Assembly: GCA_965601955.1 (NCBI GenBank)
Contig: OZ271855.1
Span: 2,232,001 to 2,296,000 of the forward strand
Direction of reading: 5' to 3'
Length of the DNA: 64,000 nucleotides
Source of the DNA: RHLJ01 sp965601955
GTDB lineage: Bacteria; Bacteroidota; Rhodothermia; Balneolales; Balneolaceae
The notes under the pieces were generated by a model, which searched no databases, had not been told where the DNA came from, and saw nothing but the letters and a program-made list of their open reading frames with translations. Positions within the stretch are counted from its first letter, which is position 1. Each line of letters starts with the position of its first letter. This document shows positions 41,117 through 50,181 of this stretch, one piece after another. Both the position numbers and the translations under genes were made by a program.

Positions 41117-42703
41117 ATGAAAGATGTTAAGTCATATCTCAATCAGGTAGGCAGTAGGCTCGGTAAAGCATTTTCTCTACAAGAATTTAGCCTGGAAGAT
41201 GAGCTAAAGTTTTGGGCTCATTCTGCAGAACATATGTCCAGAGCTGAACCCCCATCATTTCGTGATATTGTAAGATGGATGGATATCTTATATAAGGCTC
41301 CAATCCATATCGTATACCGGAAGCAGGGGGAAGAGCTATTTCTTTTTAAGAGGTTTGTTAACCTGGAGAATCTGATAGGAAAGGATTCCAGAAGTGACCT
41401 CAACGAAAATGAGAAAGAAGCTCTAAGCTCGTTTGAACAACAGGTTCAAAATTTGCAGCAAAAAAAGAAGTGGTATCCGGAGTTAAGTGAGCACGGGATT
41501 TCTTCAAACTCAGTCGGTAATTGCGAGCATATTCCTCTTTATGACGAAAACAGTGAAGTTTGGGGATTATACATAGTTGGGCCTAATACTCGTTGCCCCG
41601 AGGTAATTGCGCCACGTATTTCGATCGTTGGCAGACTGCTCTACATTTGGTTAAGTAACATTGAAAAAGAAGAAGAGGGCCAAAAGAATAATTACCGGAA
41701 TAAAATGAGTGAAATTGTTTCGGAGTTGGGAAGTGGCGCACTAAATACAGAATCAATGGCTCGATTCTTTCTGCGCTTCATGATGAGTACCTACAGTAGC
41801 GAACAAGGAGCTATTGTAGAAACTTCGGGGGGAACGGCAAATCTAATTTTTTCTGAGGGTTTTAATGCAGAACAAATCAGTTCTCTAATTTCGGAAAACG
41901 ATAACATTCTAAAAGCGGATGGCTCTGATAAAGTTTACACTTTAGAATCATCTCAATTGGGAAGAGTTTCAGCCATTTCTTTTTCCGAAAATGATGTCTC
42001 TGGTATTTTATTACTCAGCCAAGCGGGCAAAGAAGGGGATAAAGAATTAGAGTATAATTCATTTGTAGCCAGACAGATAGGGAAGTTACTTAATCATAGA
42101 AATGATAATGATTTATTCACTGGTCATCTATTAGAAACCTATTACCAAATGTTGCGCTCGATAGAGCAGGAGAGAGAAAAAACAGCCTTTCATACTCCAA
42201 GGATGATAGCCTTTGTAGAGCGTTTTGCTATGATTTTTGGTCTTGATGAGAAGGAAACTGAAATCCTGAAACTTTCCGCAAAACTCCATGATATTGGTTA
42301 TGTAGGCTCTCTTAGTGTAGAAACTGAGGCATCTATCGGTTCAGAGCTTAGCCATCCTCTAACGGGATATAAACTCATCGATCAGCTTCCGGTTCACGAG
42401 GATGTAAAAACGGGAGTATTAACGCATCAGGAATGGGTAAATGGAGAGGGTAGCCCGCAAGGGCTTGGTGCATCGGAGATTTCCTGGACGGGTAAGATTA
42501 TAGGTATTTTTGAGTATATCGTAGAGTTCATTGAGTCCAACCAAAACGATAGCTCAAAATCTGGAGAAGAATGGGTGGAGCAGCTTTCCCAAAATATTAT
42601 TGAAAGAGCTGACCTTCAATTTGATATGGTAATTGTTCCAACCGTCATCGAATTGGTTAAGATGCTCGGTTGGGAAATGTGTATTCAGCTCGGAACTGAA
42701 TAA
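41117..42703 (+). CDS. HD-GYP-like protein with GAF-like N-terminus and altered signature
   Basis: 528 residues, cytoplasmic, no membrane helix. The N-terminal ~370 residues hold one or two GAF-like folds (GNCEHIPLYDENSEVWGLYI). The C-terminal 150 residues match HD-GYP: HD at H391-D392 (KLHDIGYVG), SHPLTGYKLI, then HQEWVNGEGSPQGL. Aligned to HHExxDGxGYP, this reads H437 Q438 E439..N442 G x G S446 P, so one metal-ligand His, the Asp and the Tyr are changed. It may bind but not hydrolyse cyclic di-GMP, or may have another substrate. Its place right after pelG makes it a candidate stand-in for the PelD receptor, which is not found. Function is inferred. Confidence 0.8.
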   Translation: MKDVKSYLNQVGSRLGKAFSLQEFSLEDELKFWAHSAEHMSRAEPPSFRDIVRWMDILYKAPIHIVYRKQGEELFLFKRFVNLENLIGKDSRSDLNENEKEALSSFEQQVQNLQQKKKWYPELSEHGISSNSVGNCEHIPLYDENSEVWGLYIVGPNTRCPEVIAPRISIVGRLLYIWLSNIEKEEEGQKNNYRNKMSEIVSELGSGALNTESMARFFLRFMMSTYSSEQGAIVETSGGTANLIFSEGFNAEQISSLISENDNILKADGSDKVYTLESSQLGRVSAISFSENDVSGILLLSQAGKEGDKELEYNSFVARQIGKLLNHRNDNDLFTGHLLETYYQMLRSIEQEREKTAFHTPRMIAFVERFAMIFGLDEKETEILKLSAKLHDIGYVGSLSVETEASIGSELSHPLTGYKLIDQLPVHEDVKTGVLTHQEWVNGEGSPQGLGASEISWTGKIIGIFEYIVEFIESNQNDSSKSGEEWVEQLSQNIIERADLQFDMVIVPTVIELVKMLGWEMCIQLGTE

Positions 42704-42708
42704 ACATC

Positions 42709-43560
42709 ATGCTTAAAAGATTATTTTTTAAAGCGATGATGATTTCTATAATCACTTTTTTAGCGTGTAAAACGACTGATGAAATAGTTGTTGGAAATGG
42801 TATTGAATCAATAACCCATTTCGGAGTTTGCTATGCTAAAGTTACTCAGGAAGATGTTCAAGGTTATGACTTGGTGATTATTGAGCCCGATTTTTATTCG
42901 AAAATGGAAATTGAATCACTTCAAGCTAAAGGGACTAAGATAATCGCCTATATCACTTTAGGAGAAATAGATTCAAACCGATGGTATTATCCAAAACTCG
43001 AGGAGAGAGGCTTTTTAGGTAAAAATGAAAACTGGAATAGTTCATTCTTAAACCTGGAAGATAGTTTTACCCGATCTGTGATTTTAAATGAGGTGCTGAC
43101 TGAAATAACCGCAAAAGGAGTTGATGGAATCTTTATGGATACTATTGATGCGGTTTCTCCTTATGCAAAAAACTCTCATCTCGAACCTTATATGCTTGAA
43201 CTTATCCGGGAGATTAGAAATCGCAACCCGGAACTGATACTCATCCAAAACTCCGGACTTTTTCTTCTTGAAGAATCAAAAGACTATGTAGACGGAGTGT
43301 TAATAGAGGATATAGCTTCAGGATATGATTTCGAAAATCAGGAATATTTTATCAAAAGTGTAGAAGCTTACCATGAGCGTTCGAATCTGGTTCGAAGCTA
43401 TTCAGATAAATTTAATCTTCCTTTTTTTATCGTTGATTTTGCGATTGAGCCCTCATCCATAAAGGAAGTAGAATCACGATTGGATGTGTTGAACCTTCCA
43501 TATTTCATAAGCAATATCCAGCTTAATAAACTGCCTGTTCTAACAACAACGAGGTCCTGA
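42709..43560 (+). CDS. GH114/TM1410-like glycosidase lipoprotein (PelA hydrolase-like)
   Basis: 283 residues. The N-terminus has a lipoprotein-like signal (MMISIITFLAC, lipid Cys near 20). The body is a TIM-barrel of the GH114/TM1410 type: YDLVIIEPDFYS, IIAYITLGEIDSNRWYYP, VDGIFMDTIDAV, LILIQNSGLFLL and VDGVLIEDIAS carry the expected acidic residues at strand ends. In Pel systems the PelA N-terminal hydrolase domain has this fold and cleaves the polymer in the periplasm. Here it is a separate gene, and the deacetylase half appears two genes later. It should act on the exported or transiting polysaccharide. Confidence 0.8.
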   Translation: MLKRLFFKAMMISIITFLACKTTDEIVVGNGIESITHFGVCYAKVTQEDVQGYDLVIIEPDFYSKMEIESLQAKGTKIIAYITLGEIDSNRWYYPKLEERGFLGKNENWNSSFLNLEDSFTRSVILNEVLTEITAKGVDGIFMDTIDAVSPYAKNSHLEPYMLELIREIRNRNPELILIQNSGLFLLEESKDYVDGVLIEDIASGYDFENQEYFIKSVEAYHERSNLVRSYSDKFNLPFFIVDFAIEPSSIKEVESRLDVLNLPYFISNIQLNKLPVLTTTRS

Positions 43561-43565
43561 TAGCT

Positions 43566-45632
43566 ATGTATTTTCTTCAGGGTTTATTCGCCGTTTTTAG
43601 GATTATTGTTTGTTTTTACCTGCTTTTTGGAGTGTTAGCTCCTCTATTTCTCCCCAAAGTAAAATCAGAAAGTGGAATCGACCGCCTGATGTATTCATGG
43701 ATTGGTCTTGGCGGACTTATACTGGTAGTTGTACTTATCCTTACGGCTTTGAACCTGTATGATTTTATAAGCCTCCTTATCTCATTATTGGGCATTCCTT
43801 TAATAGTTTATATAGTAAAGGAGAAAGCTAAAGGAATGTCTTTTTCAGAGGTATTTCTTGCGGTTGAGACCTTAATCATTGCACAACATGTTCGGGTAAT
43901 CGAGAGTAGTATCACTTTATGGGATAAGTTCAAAGATCGGGCAAAGCTTCCGGACTATTCATTAAAAGAAATCTCTCCGCAATTAGTCGCTTTTCTAATA
44001 GCTTTTTTTGCTGCTGGAGTTAGGATTATACCTGCTTTGCAGAATTCAGCTCCATTTAGCAGGACCTGGTACTTTGAACTGAGTTCAGTAAAAGCACTCT
44101 CATTACAACAATACTTTGGTGTAATACCAGAGCCAAAAGGTATGCATACGCTGGTTCACGTATTTAGTACGCTAACCCAGGTATCGCCAGAACTGATTCT
44201 ACATATCTTAGGGGCCTTAACGAGCTTCTTTTTGGCTTTAATCATTTTTTGGATGATTAACGTGATTACCAATTCAGAGAACCCTCTGGCTGCTCTAGTT
44301 GGAATGAGCATTTATGCCTTTGTTCCAATGTATGTCTCTCCAATAATTCTAGACCTTGAAGTAGAAGCGAACTCCATTTCCCTGGCTTTGTGTTTTGCTA
44401 TACCAACCGTTGTGTTTTTCTTAAGACTGATGAGGCAGGGGGATATGGTCATGTGGTTTTATGTGTGCATGGGAATTTTTGCAACAGCACTAACCAATGT
44501 ATTCATATTCCTAATGGTATTGATTCCCATTTTGTTTTTAGGACTATTGATACTCCTGATTAAGTCGCTAGGAAAAAGACTGGGCTGGTCTTTGCTTTAT
44601 ATAGTAAGTAGCAGCATGGTCGCATTATTTCCTTACATACTGGTTTGCACCTTAAATGGGATTCCACTTCAGGATTTTTTCCAAAGAGAGCTATTCGATA
44701 CCCTGATTTTTAGCTATTTCCCAAATCTGGTCATTTTTATTGATGAATTAAGTATGTACTACTTAGCAGGTGGGGTAGTTCTTCTAATCATTAATATCAC
44801 CCTATTAAGGCTCAATAGAATTGATCAGAAGAAAGAGTTGGTGTTTCTTATCCTGTTCATCTTAGTAAGCTACATTTATACTCCGTATTTCCCTTTTTCA
44901 TATGTTCTAATTGACCCTGACCAACTTAACCTTTTCTATGCACTGCTGATTGCGGTTTTCTTTGGGCTTCTCTTCCTGAATTTTACTCGCTTAATAAAGG
45001 CCTTGTCAAAGAAAAGCGGGAAGGCATATTGGGCGATTAATATTGGGAGCTCTATTGGCTTTGTTCTTCTCCTGATATTCTTTCAACAAGGGATTTTAGT
45101 TAGCAGGGCATTACCATCAACATTACCTAATGGTTTCTTTGAGGCATACTATCGTATAGTGAATGAGCGGATTCCATATAGTTATGCTACCGTAAGCCCG
45201 GAGTTAGATAGAGGATTGGCCCAGAATCGCCACTTCTTCATGAATTATGAGTTCTTCTTAGATAACTATGGGGTAATCGATTCTCTATACCAGCAATATC
45301 TGACCGTTCCGAGGGCTCAACGTGAGCAGCGAGATGTACCACCTGCCAGTATTTTTCTCTTCCTGGAAAAACCTCCTTACACTGGTATTCAGCAGGGTAT
45401 TCTTTACAATCCTCAAAATACAATGAGCGATATGCAACAGTGGATTGAAGTATTTGAAGGTTTAGAAGGGAGAAATATCCAGGTTTACTATGAAAGCGAT
45501 GATGCAATCATCTATGAGATTATTAACCGGGAGAAGGAATCAAGAGTAACAGCGGTGCTTAGGAATACACTTCCCGAAGAAGAGCCATTGAAACCATCTG
45601 AAGAAGGAGAGGAGAGTGAAACGGTTAACTAA
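43566..45632 (+). CDS. Large polytopic membrane protein, GT-C-like
   Basis: 688 residues. A short helical N-terminus is followed by about 12 membrane helices up to residue ~510 and then a soluble C-terminal domain of ~150 residues facing the periplasm. The first long loop (ALQNSAPFSRTWYFELSSVK then PEPKGMHTLVHVFSTLTQVS) has acidic and His residues in the place expected for GT-C glycosyltransferases and DUF2723-like proteins. No exact family is recognised. In the operon it may add a sugar on the periplasmic side or serve as a synthase scaffold, in the position where PelD/PelE membrane proteins would be expected. It overlaps the next gene by 17 bases. Confidence 0.6.
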   Translation: MYFLQGLFAVFRIIVCFYLLFGVLAPLFLPKVKSESGIDRLMYSWIGLGGLILVVVLILTALNLYDFISLLISLLGIPLIVYIVKEKAKGMSFSEVFLAVETLIIAQHVRVIESSITLWDKFKDRAKLPDYSLKEISPQLVAFLIAFFAAGVRIIPALQNSAPFSRTWYFELSSVKALSLQQYFGVIPEPKGMHTLVHVFSTLTQVSPELILHILGALTSFFLALIIFWMINVITNSENPLAALVGMSIYAFVPMYVSPIILDLEVEANSISLALCFAIPTVVFFLRLMRQGDMVMWFYVCMGIFATALTNVFIFLMVLIPILFLGLLILLIKSLGKRLGWSLLYIVSSSMVALFPYILVCTLNGIPLQDFFQRELFDTLIFSYFPNLVIFIDELSMYYLAGGVVLLIINITLLRLNRIDQKKELVFLILFILVSYIYTPYFPFSYVLIDPDQLNLFYALLIAVFFGLLFLNFTRLIKALSKKSGKAYWAINIGSSIGFVLLLIFFQQGILVSRALPSTLPNGFFEAYYRIVNERIPYSYATVSPELDRGLAQNRHFFMNYEFFLDNYGVIDSLYQQYLTVPRAQREQRDVPPASIFLFLEKPPYTGIQQGILYNPQNTMSDMQQWIEVFEGLEGRNIQVYYESDDAIIYEIINREKESRVTAVLRNTLPEEEPLKPSEEGEESETVN

Positions 45633-48600
45633 TTTATTTGTCTTCTTTGGGATCGCCCTTTTTGCACTGGTAAGCTGCGATTTCAATAAACAGTTTGGGT
45701 TAGATACTACTGTTTTACTGGAGCAGGAACCATTGGTCTTGGTGGTGAAACATCGCCAGGATTCATTGAGTGGAGTAATTGCGGATCAGGTAACCATCGC
45801 AATGCAATATGCAAAGCTCCCGGTAGAATCAATCGATCTTGGTTTATTGACGGAAGGTTTGAGCATAAAACCTTCCGTAAGATCTCTGGTAATTACAAGC
45901 GAATTAATCGGGGAGTTAAATAATCAGGAAGTCGAATATTTAACCAGGTTTGTAGCAAGAGGGAATCAAATCATTTTCATAGGGCCGGTGGCTTATGACA
46001 AATTCGCTTTTCTGCAAGGGATAGCTCCTTTTTCCGACTACTCAATAAACAACGAGGCCAGAGGTATCTACTTTTTTGAAGACGCTTTTCCTATGCATTC
46101 TGGGAGGAAGTATTTATTTAGAGCAGAATTACCACATGAAGGGCTTGAAAAGGACCAGTTCTCAGAAAGGATAAATGTGATCGCAGGTGCAGGTAATGAC
46201 CCGGAATATCCATTGGTAGTTCAGAATGAAATTGGAGCTGGGGAAGTAATCACATTAAACAGTACCATAATGTGGGATAAGTTATATCGGGGCCTGATAT
46301 TCTCCTGTATTTTAAGAAGCCTGGATGGAGTTCCTTATAGTGTAGCTAATACGAGTACCATTTTTTTGGATGATTTTCCTGCACCTCTATACAATGAAAA
46401 ACTTCCACCGATTGATGTCGAGTACGATATAACACATTCAGATTTTGTACTAAACATCTGGTGGCCGGATATGAAAGTACTTGCTGATACCTTCGATATT
46501 ACGTACTCAGCAATGACCGCTTTTAATTACAATGCGAATGTTACCCCTCCTTTTGACTTTGTAGAGTGGACTTCGGGTAAAACTATAGTAGACGGTAGAG
46601 AGGTTGATGCCAGTATTCGGGTTGCCAGAGACATTTTAAGTACCAGGCATGAGCTTGCTTTTCATGGGTATAATCATTTTTCGTTATGGCTCATCGACTG
46701 GGATAACGTGAACTTTATGGCAAGCGCCGTAACAGCTGCAAGGAAAAGATGGCGAATAGACCGAATGGGGCCTCTGCCGGTTTCTTATGTACCTCCAACG
46801 AATTTCATCGATTCTGTAGGTGTGTCTGCAATTATGAAAGGGATGCCATCAATTCGGTATATGTCTTCTCTCTATTTAGGGGATTTTGAATCTGGAGGAG
46901 ACAGGGAGTTTGGGTATGAGCCCTACGCACGGGACGAGAGGATTTTTAATTATCCGAGGATTTCAAGTGGATTTACGATGGAGGAGAATTCTCTTTTCCA
47001 GCAGCAGAGTATGCAGCTTTTAACGGGTATTTGGACACATTTTGTTCATCCTGATGATGTATTCCAGGTTAAGACTCGAGACGACGACTTATTTGAAAGC
47101 CGTAACCCTTTAAAATTAGGCTGGAAATCTCATCCAGTATACGGGTATGGCCTCTATCAGGTATTTCGTGAACGAGTGTTATGGACGAATGAGCGGTATA
47201 AAGGACCCAGATACTTATCAGCAAAAGATGGAGGAGCAGTTACTGAAGATTGGTATAATAGTTTTGTGTTCCACAAAGAGAGGGCATCTACAAGAGTTTT
47301 ATTTCCTTTTCAAAATCCGGGGTATCAAAAGAAATCTGAGCTTCAATCAGGTAATTACTGGTATACCTATGTTAGTGAAGAGAGTACTAAGGAATTTGAA
47401 GAATTCCTTGAACAGCAATCAATTAAATACGATAGTTCACCGTATTGGGAAGGGGGGCTTTATCAGTTTGAGACAAATTTAGATTCCCTCATTGTTCCAA
47501 ACTTTAAACCCCAGCTTAACTATGATCCTCAATTTATTTCAGCTCAGCTTAATGATGTGATCTCGAGAAGCAGGAGGTACCAGTCGGAGTATATAGATGA
47601 GTTTGGAAATATCATTTCACTGTCATCGGATGATGAAACTCCCTGGGTAGATACAAGGCTTAATGACGCAATTAGGGCTTATCAAAATAACCCTGATGAT
47701 ATTGATGTTCAGGAAGAGCTTATTCAGCTTAGTATAGAATTTAGTGATGTTCGAAGGGCAATATTGATCCTTGAACGAAGGATGCTTGCTTCTGAAGTAT
47801 GGGAGCAAAAAGATTTAGATAGGTTATTTACCTACTATGGTTGGGAAGAGATGGACAACGAAGCGGAGAATTTTTTAGAGCGATTGTGGCTCAGATATAA
47901 ATCCCAGGAAGTTATAGATGTCAAAAATATGGCAGTTACTGAACTAGGGTTATTTAATGAGGCGTTTAACCTAAGATGGTTGAACAGAGAAAGAGAATTA
48001 TATCCTGATGATGAGGCGCTAACGATGCGCTATGTCCGCTTAATTGAAAACCAGCAAAACTGGCCCATTCAGAAAAAAGAGTTAAAACGATTAATTAATC
48101 TATATCCGGAGAGTGATTCGCTATATGCATTCACTCTTCAACGATCATTTTTTTTCGAACCATCAGATAGTACGATCAACCTTCTTGAAAGCTTTCCAGC
48201 TTCTAAACATGCCCAACTTTCTCAATTTGGAAGAAATCTTGCATTCATTTATGGGTACGACTTAAGGAATTATCCACGAGCCCTGTATTGGGCCGATAAG
48301 GCTCCTAATTTTGAAGAACAGCTGAAACTGGATTGGCTAAATCAGCTCAACCTGTACTCCGAATACAGTGAAACAGCAATGAGGCTTTTAGCTGAGAATC
48401 CTCAAGATGATAGCTTAAGAGTGAGAGTAAGCACTCAACTCTATTATGCAGGTTTCAGAGATGAAGCCAAAGAAGTGATGTATCCCTTATTTGTTAATAG
48501 TCCTAATGGTGCATCAGGTGCGCACATTCTTATGAATAATGAATTGCAGTTCATGGCGTACAACGACCGAAAGGAGTTGTATAAGCAATACCCTGCCTTC

Positions 48601-49524
48601 TTTAATGATGCTGAGTTCGATCGATTGGAATCTGAAATACGATGGAATGAAGGGCTCAAAGTTTCGGGCTTTGGAGAATATCGAAGTGACAATTTTGATA
48701 ATACTTTTGCCCGGTTTGGAGTATCCACACAAATGGGTAATAGATTAGTGAGTACTCATACTTTTAAAGTGGAAGACATTTTTCTGGAAAGTGTATTAAA
48801 TACTTCGCCACTTAATTTTATTGGTCCGGGCTATGAATATAGCAAGAGACTGCAAAATGGAGTTGGAGAATTCAAAGTAGGTGGAGGGGTATTTGCTGGC
48901 TCAGCGGAGGTTCTTTTCGAAGCAAATACATCAATAAGCACTTCCAGAAATGGTTCTTTCAGTTCTCTAACAGCCGGTTTTGGTCCTGAACTCACAGAAA
49001 TAGCTATAGAGAACAACTACAACCGATTTGCCCTTCAGGGTTATCGGGAAGATAATTGGGGAAGTAAGCAAAAATGGCTCTCATCACTATCTGCCGCCGC
49101 TTATTATTATACGAATTCAGTATTTGAACACGAGGCTACAGGAAGGCTTTATTACCAGACCTACGTGGATCAATTAAGATTTAGGCCTATAGCTTCATTA
49201 AGCTGGGCCGATGCCACCGAAAACTTTTCGGCTGGAATTCCATATTTCACTCCTGATCAATACTTTGAACAAGGGTTGGGCTTCGATATTCGGTATCGGA
49301 ATCCGGACACCTTTGATTTTCTCACGAAACTCGAATTTGAGATCATGGCTAAACATGAAGTAAATGAAGGAATCTTTGGAGCTGGTAGGATTCAGTTGGA
49401 TCATAAATTCAAGAATTTTTGGGAAATAAAAGTCGGCTCTGAAGTATCTTCGAGTAAAATCTATCGTTCAAACCGTATATTTTTTACGGTCTCACATTAC
49501 TTTAAAAAGAAAATGCCCAACTAA
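45616..49524 (+). CDS. DUF2194 deacetylase-like + TPR + outer-membrane barrel fusion lipoprotein
   Basis: 1,302 residues from a GTG start. A lipoprotein signal ends in ALVSC (Cys21). Residues ~25-480 form a DUF2194-type domain with deacetylase-like metal residues: D252/D253 (FLDDFPAPL), H345, H350 and H354 (HELAFHGYNH), and H475-H478 with D480/D481 (THFVHPDD). Residues ~690-970 are TPR-like helices. Residues ~1010-1302 alternate in beta-strand fashion and end in IFFTVSHYFKKKMPN, like a barrel. This joins the PelA deacetylase and PelB (TPR plus porin) functions in one chain. If the barrel is real, the protein would deacetylate and then export the polymer. The fusion is inferred from the sequence and should be tested. 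Confidence 0.7.
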   Translation: MKRLTNLFVFFGIALFALVSCDFNKQFGLDTTVLLEQEPLVLVVKHRQDSLSGVIADQVTIAMQYAKLPVESIDLGLLTEGLSIKPSVRSLVITSELIGELNNQEVEYLTRFVARGNQIIFIGPVAYDKFAFLQGIAPFSDYSINNEARGIYFFEDAFPMHSGRKYLFRAELPHEGLEKDQFSERINVIAGAGNDPEYPLVVQNEIGAGEVITLNSTIMWDKLYRGLIFSCILRSLDGVPYSVANTSTIFLDDFPAPLYNEKLPPIDVEYDITHSDFVLNIWWPDMKVLADTFDITYSAMTAFNYNANVTPPFDFVEWTSGKTIVDGREVDASIRVARDILSTRHELAFHGYNHFSLWLIDWDNVNFMASAVTAARKRWRIDRMGPLPVSYVPPTNFIDSVGVSAIMKGMPSIRYMSSLYLGDFESGGDREFGYEPYARDERIFNYPRISSGFTMEENSLFQQQSMQLLTGIWTHFVHPDDVFQVKTRDDDLFESRNPLKLGWKSHPVYGYGLYQVFRERVLWTNERYKGPRYLSAKDGGAVTEDWYNSFVFHKERASTRVLFPFQNPGYQKKSELQSGNYWYTYVSEESTKEFEEFLEQQSIKYDSSPYWEGGLYQFETNLDSLIVPNFKPQLNYDPQFISAQLNDVISRSRRYQSEYIDEFGNIISLSSDDETPWVDTRLNDAIRAYQNNPDDIDVQEELIQLSIEFSDVRRAILILERRMLASEVWEQKDLDRLFTYYGWEEMDNEAENFLERLWLRYKSQEVIDVKNMAVTELGLFNEAFNLRWLNRERELYPDDEALTMRYVRLIENQQNWPIQKKELKRLINLYPESDSLYAFTLQRSFFFEPSDSTINLLESFPASKHAQLSQFGRNLAFIYGYDLRNYPRALYWADKAPNFEEQLKLDWLNQLNLYSEYSETAMRLLAENPQDDSLRVRVSTQLYYAGFRDEAKEVMYPLFVNSPNGASGAHILMNNELQFMAYNDRKELYKQYPAFFNDAEFDRLESEIRWNEGLKVSGFGEYRSDNFDNTFARFGVSTQMGNRLVSTHTFKVEDIFLESVLNTSPLNFIGPGYEYSKRLQNGVGEFKVGGGVFAGSAEVLFEANTSISTSRNGSFSSLTAGFGPELTEIAIENNYNRFALQGYREDNWGSKQKWLSSLSAAAYYYTNSVFEHEATGRLYYQTYVDQLRFRPIASLSWADATENFSAGIPYFTPDQYFEQGLGFDIRYRNPDTFDFLTKLEFEIMAKHEVNEGIFGAGRIQLDHKFKNFWEIKVGSEVSSSKIYRSNRIFFTVSHYFKKKMPN

Positions 49525-49525
49525 A

Positions 49526-49834
49526 GTGAAGCTCATAAATCGACATAGCGAATGGTTCGTTTTCCTGGTTGGATTGATTCTAATGGCTTCTATCAATCCA
49601 TATGAACAAAAAACTACCTGGTGTTTGTTTGAACTTCTTGGCTTCCCTTTTTGCCCAGGTGAGGGACTTGGACACTCCATCGCTTTCTTCGCAAGGGGCG
49701 AGTTTACTCAATCTTTTGAAGCGAATCTTGCAGGGCCTTTCGTCGTAGTTGGGCTCGTCTATAGAATTTTATTTATTTGGAAGAACTTATATCAACAAAA
49801 TACAATGGATTTAAAGGAGAAGAATTATGTCTGA
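49526..49834 (+). CDS. DUF2752 family membrane protein
   Basis: 102 residues from a GTG start. Two or three membrane helices and the motif CLFELLGFPFCPGEGLGHSI match DUF2752 (C...CPxxGxGHS). Function of the family is unknown. It lies one base after the fusion gene stop and overlaps the TM2 gene by 8 bases, so it is part of the operon. Confidence 0.75.
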   Translation: MKLINRHSEWFVFLVGLILMASINPYEQKTTWCLFELLGFPFCPGEGLGHSIAFFARGEFTQSFEANLAGPFVVVGLVYRILFIWKNLYQQNTMDLKEKNYV

Positions 49835-50168
49835 TGTAATGCTATATATGCCTGAAGCTCAAGGTGATGAAGGGCTTTACTTAACCAAACTTTTTAGCGA
49901 TATGAATGAAGATGAAATAAGGAAGTTCGTCAATGTATATCGTGCCCGAAGGAGAGACCCCAACATGATTTTGATCACCTGTTTGGCAGGCCTGCTTGGT
50001 TTCGCAGGGATACACCGATTTCTATTGAATCAGATTGGAATGGGTATTCTTTACTTTCTTACTGCCGGACTTTGTATGATTGGTACTATTGTTGATTTAG
50101 TAAATCACAAGGATTTAGCTTTCCAATACAATCGCGGAGTAGCTCAGGAAATCAAAGCCTTGCTATAA
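49827..50168 (+). CDS. TM2-domain membrane protein
   Basis: 113 residues. A cytoplasmic start is followed by two membrane helices with the TM2 pattern (LAGLLGFAGIHRFLLNQIGMG and a second helix ending MIGTIVDLVNHKDL). It has a good AAGGAGAAG ribosome site. TM2 proteins pair with DUF2752 proteins in many Bacteroidota, role unknown. It closes the operon; the next gene is convergent 13 bases on. Confidence 0.8.
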   Translation: MSDVMLYMPEAQGDEGLYLTKLFSDMNEDEIRKFVNVYRARRRDPNMILITCLAGLLGFAGIHRFLLNQIGMGILYFLTAGLCMIGTIVDLVNHKDLAFQYNRGVAQEIKALL

Positions 50169-50181
50169 GACTTTGATAGAA

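Noticed and set aside
34600..50168. A GGDEF or PilZ domain expected in a c-di-GMP-regulated Pel locus
   Set aside because: No GGDEF, EAL or PilZ motif was seen in any of the eleven proteins; only a degenerate HD-GYP.
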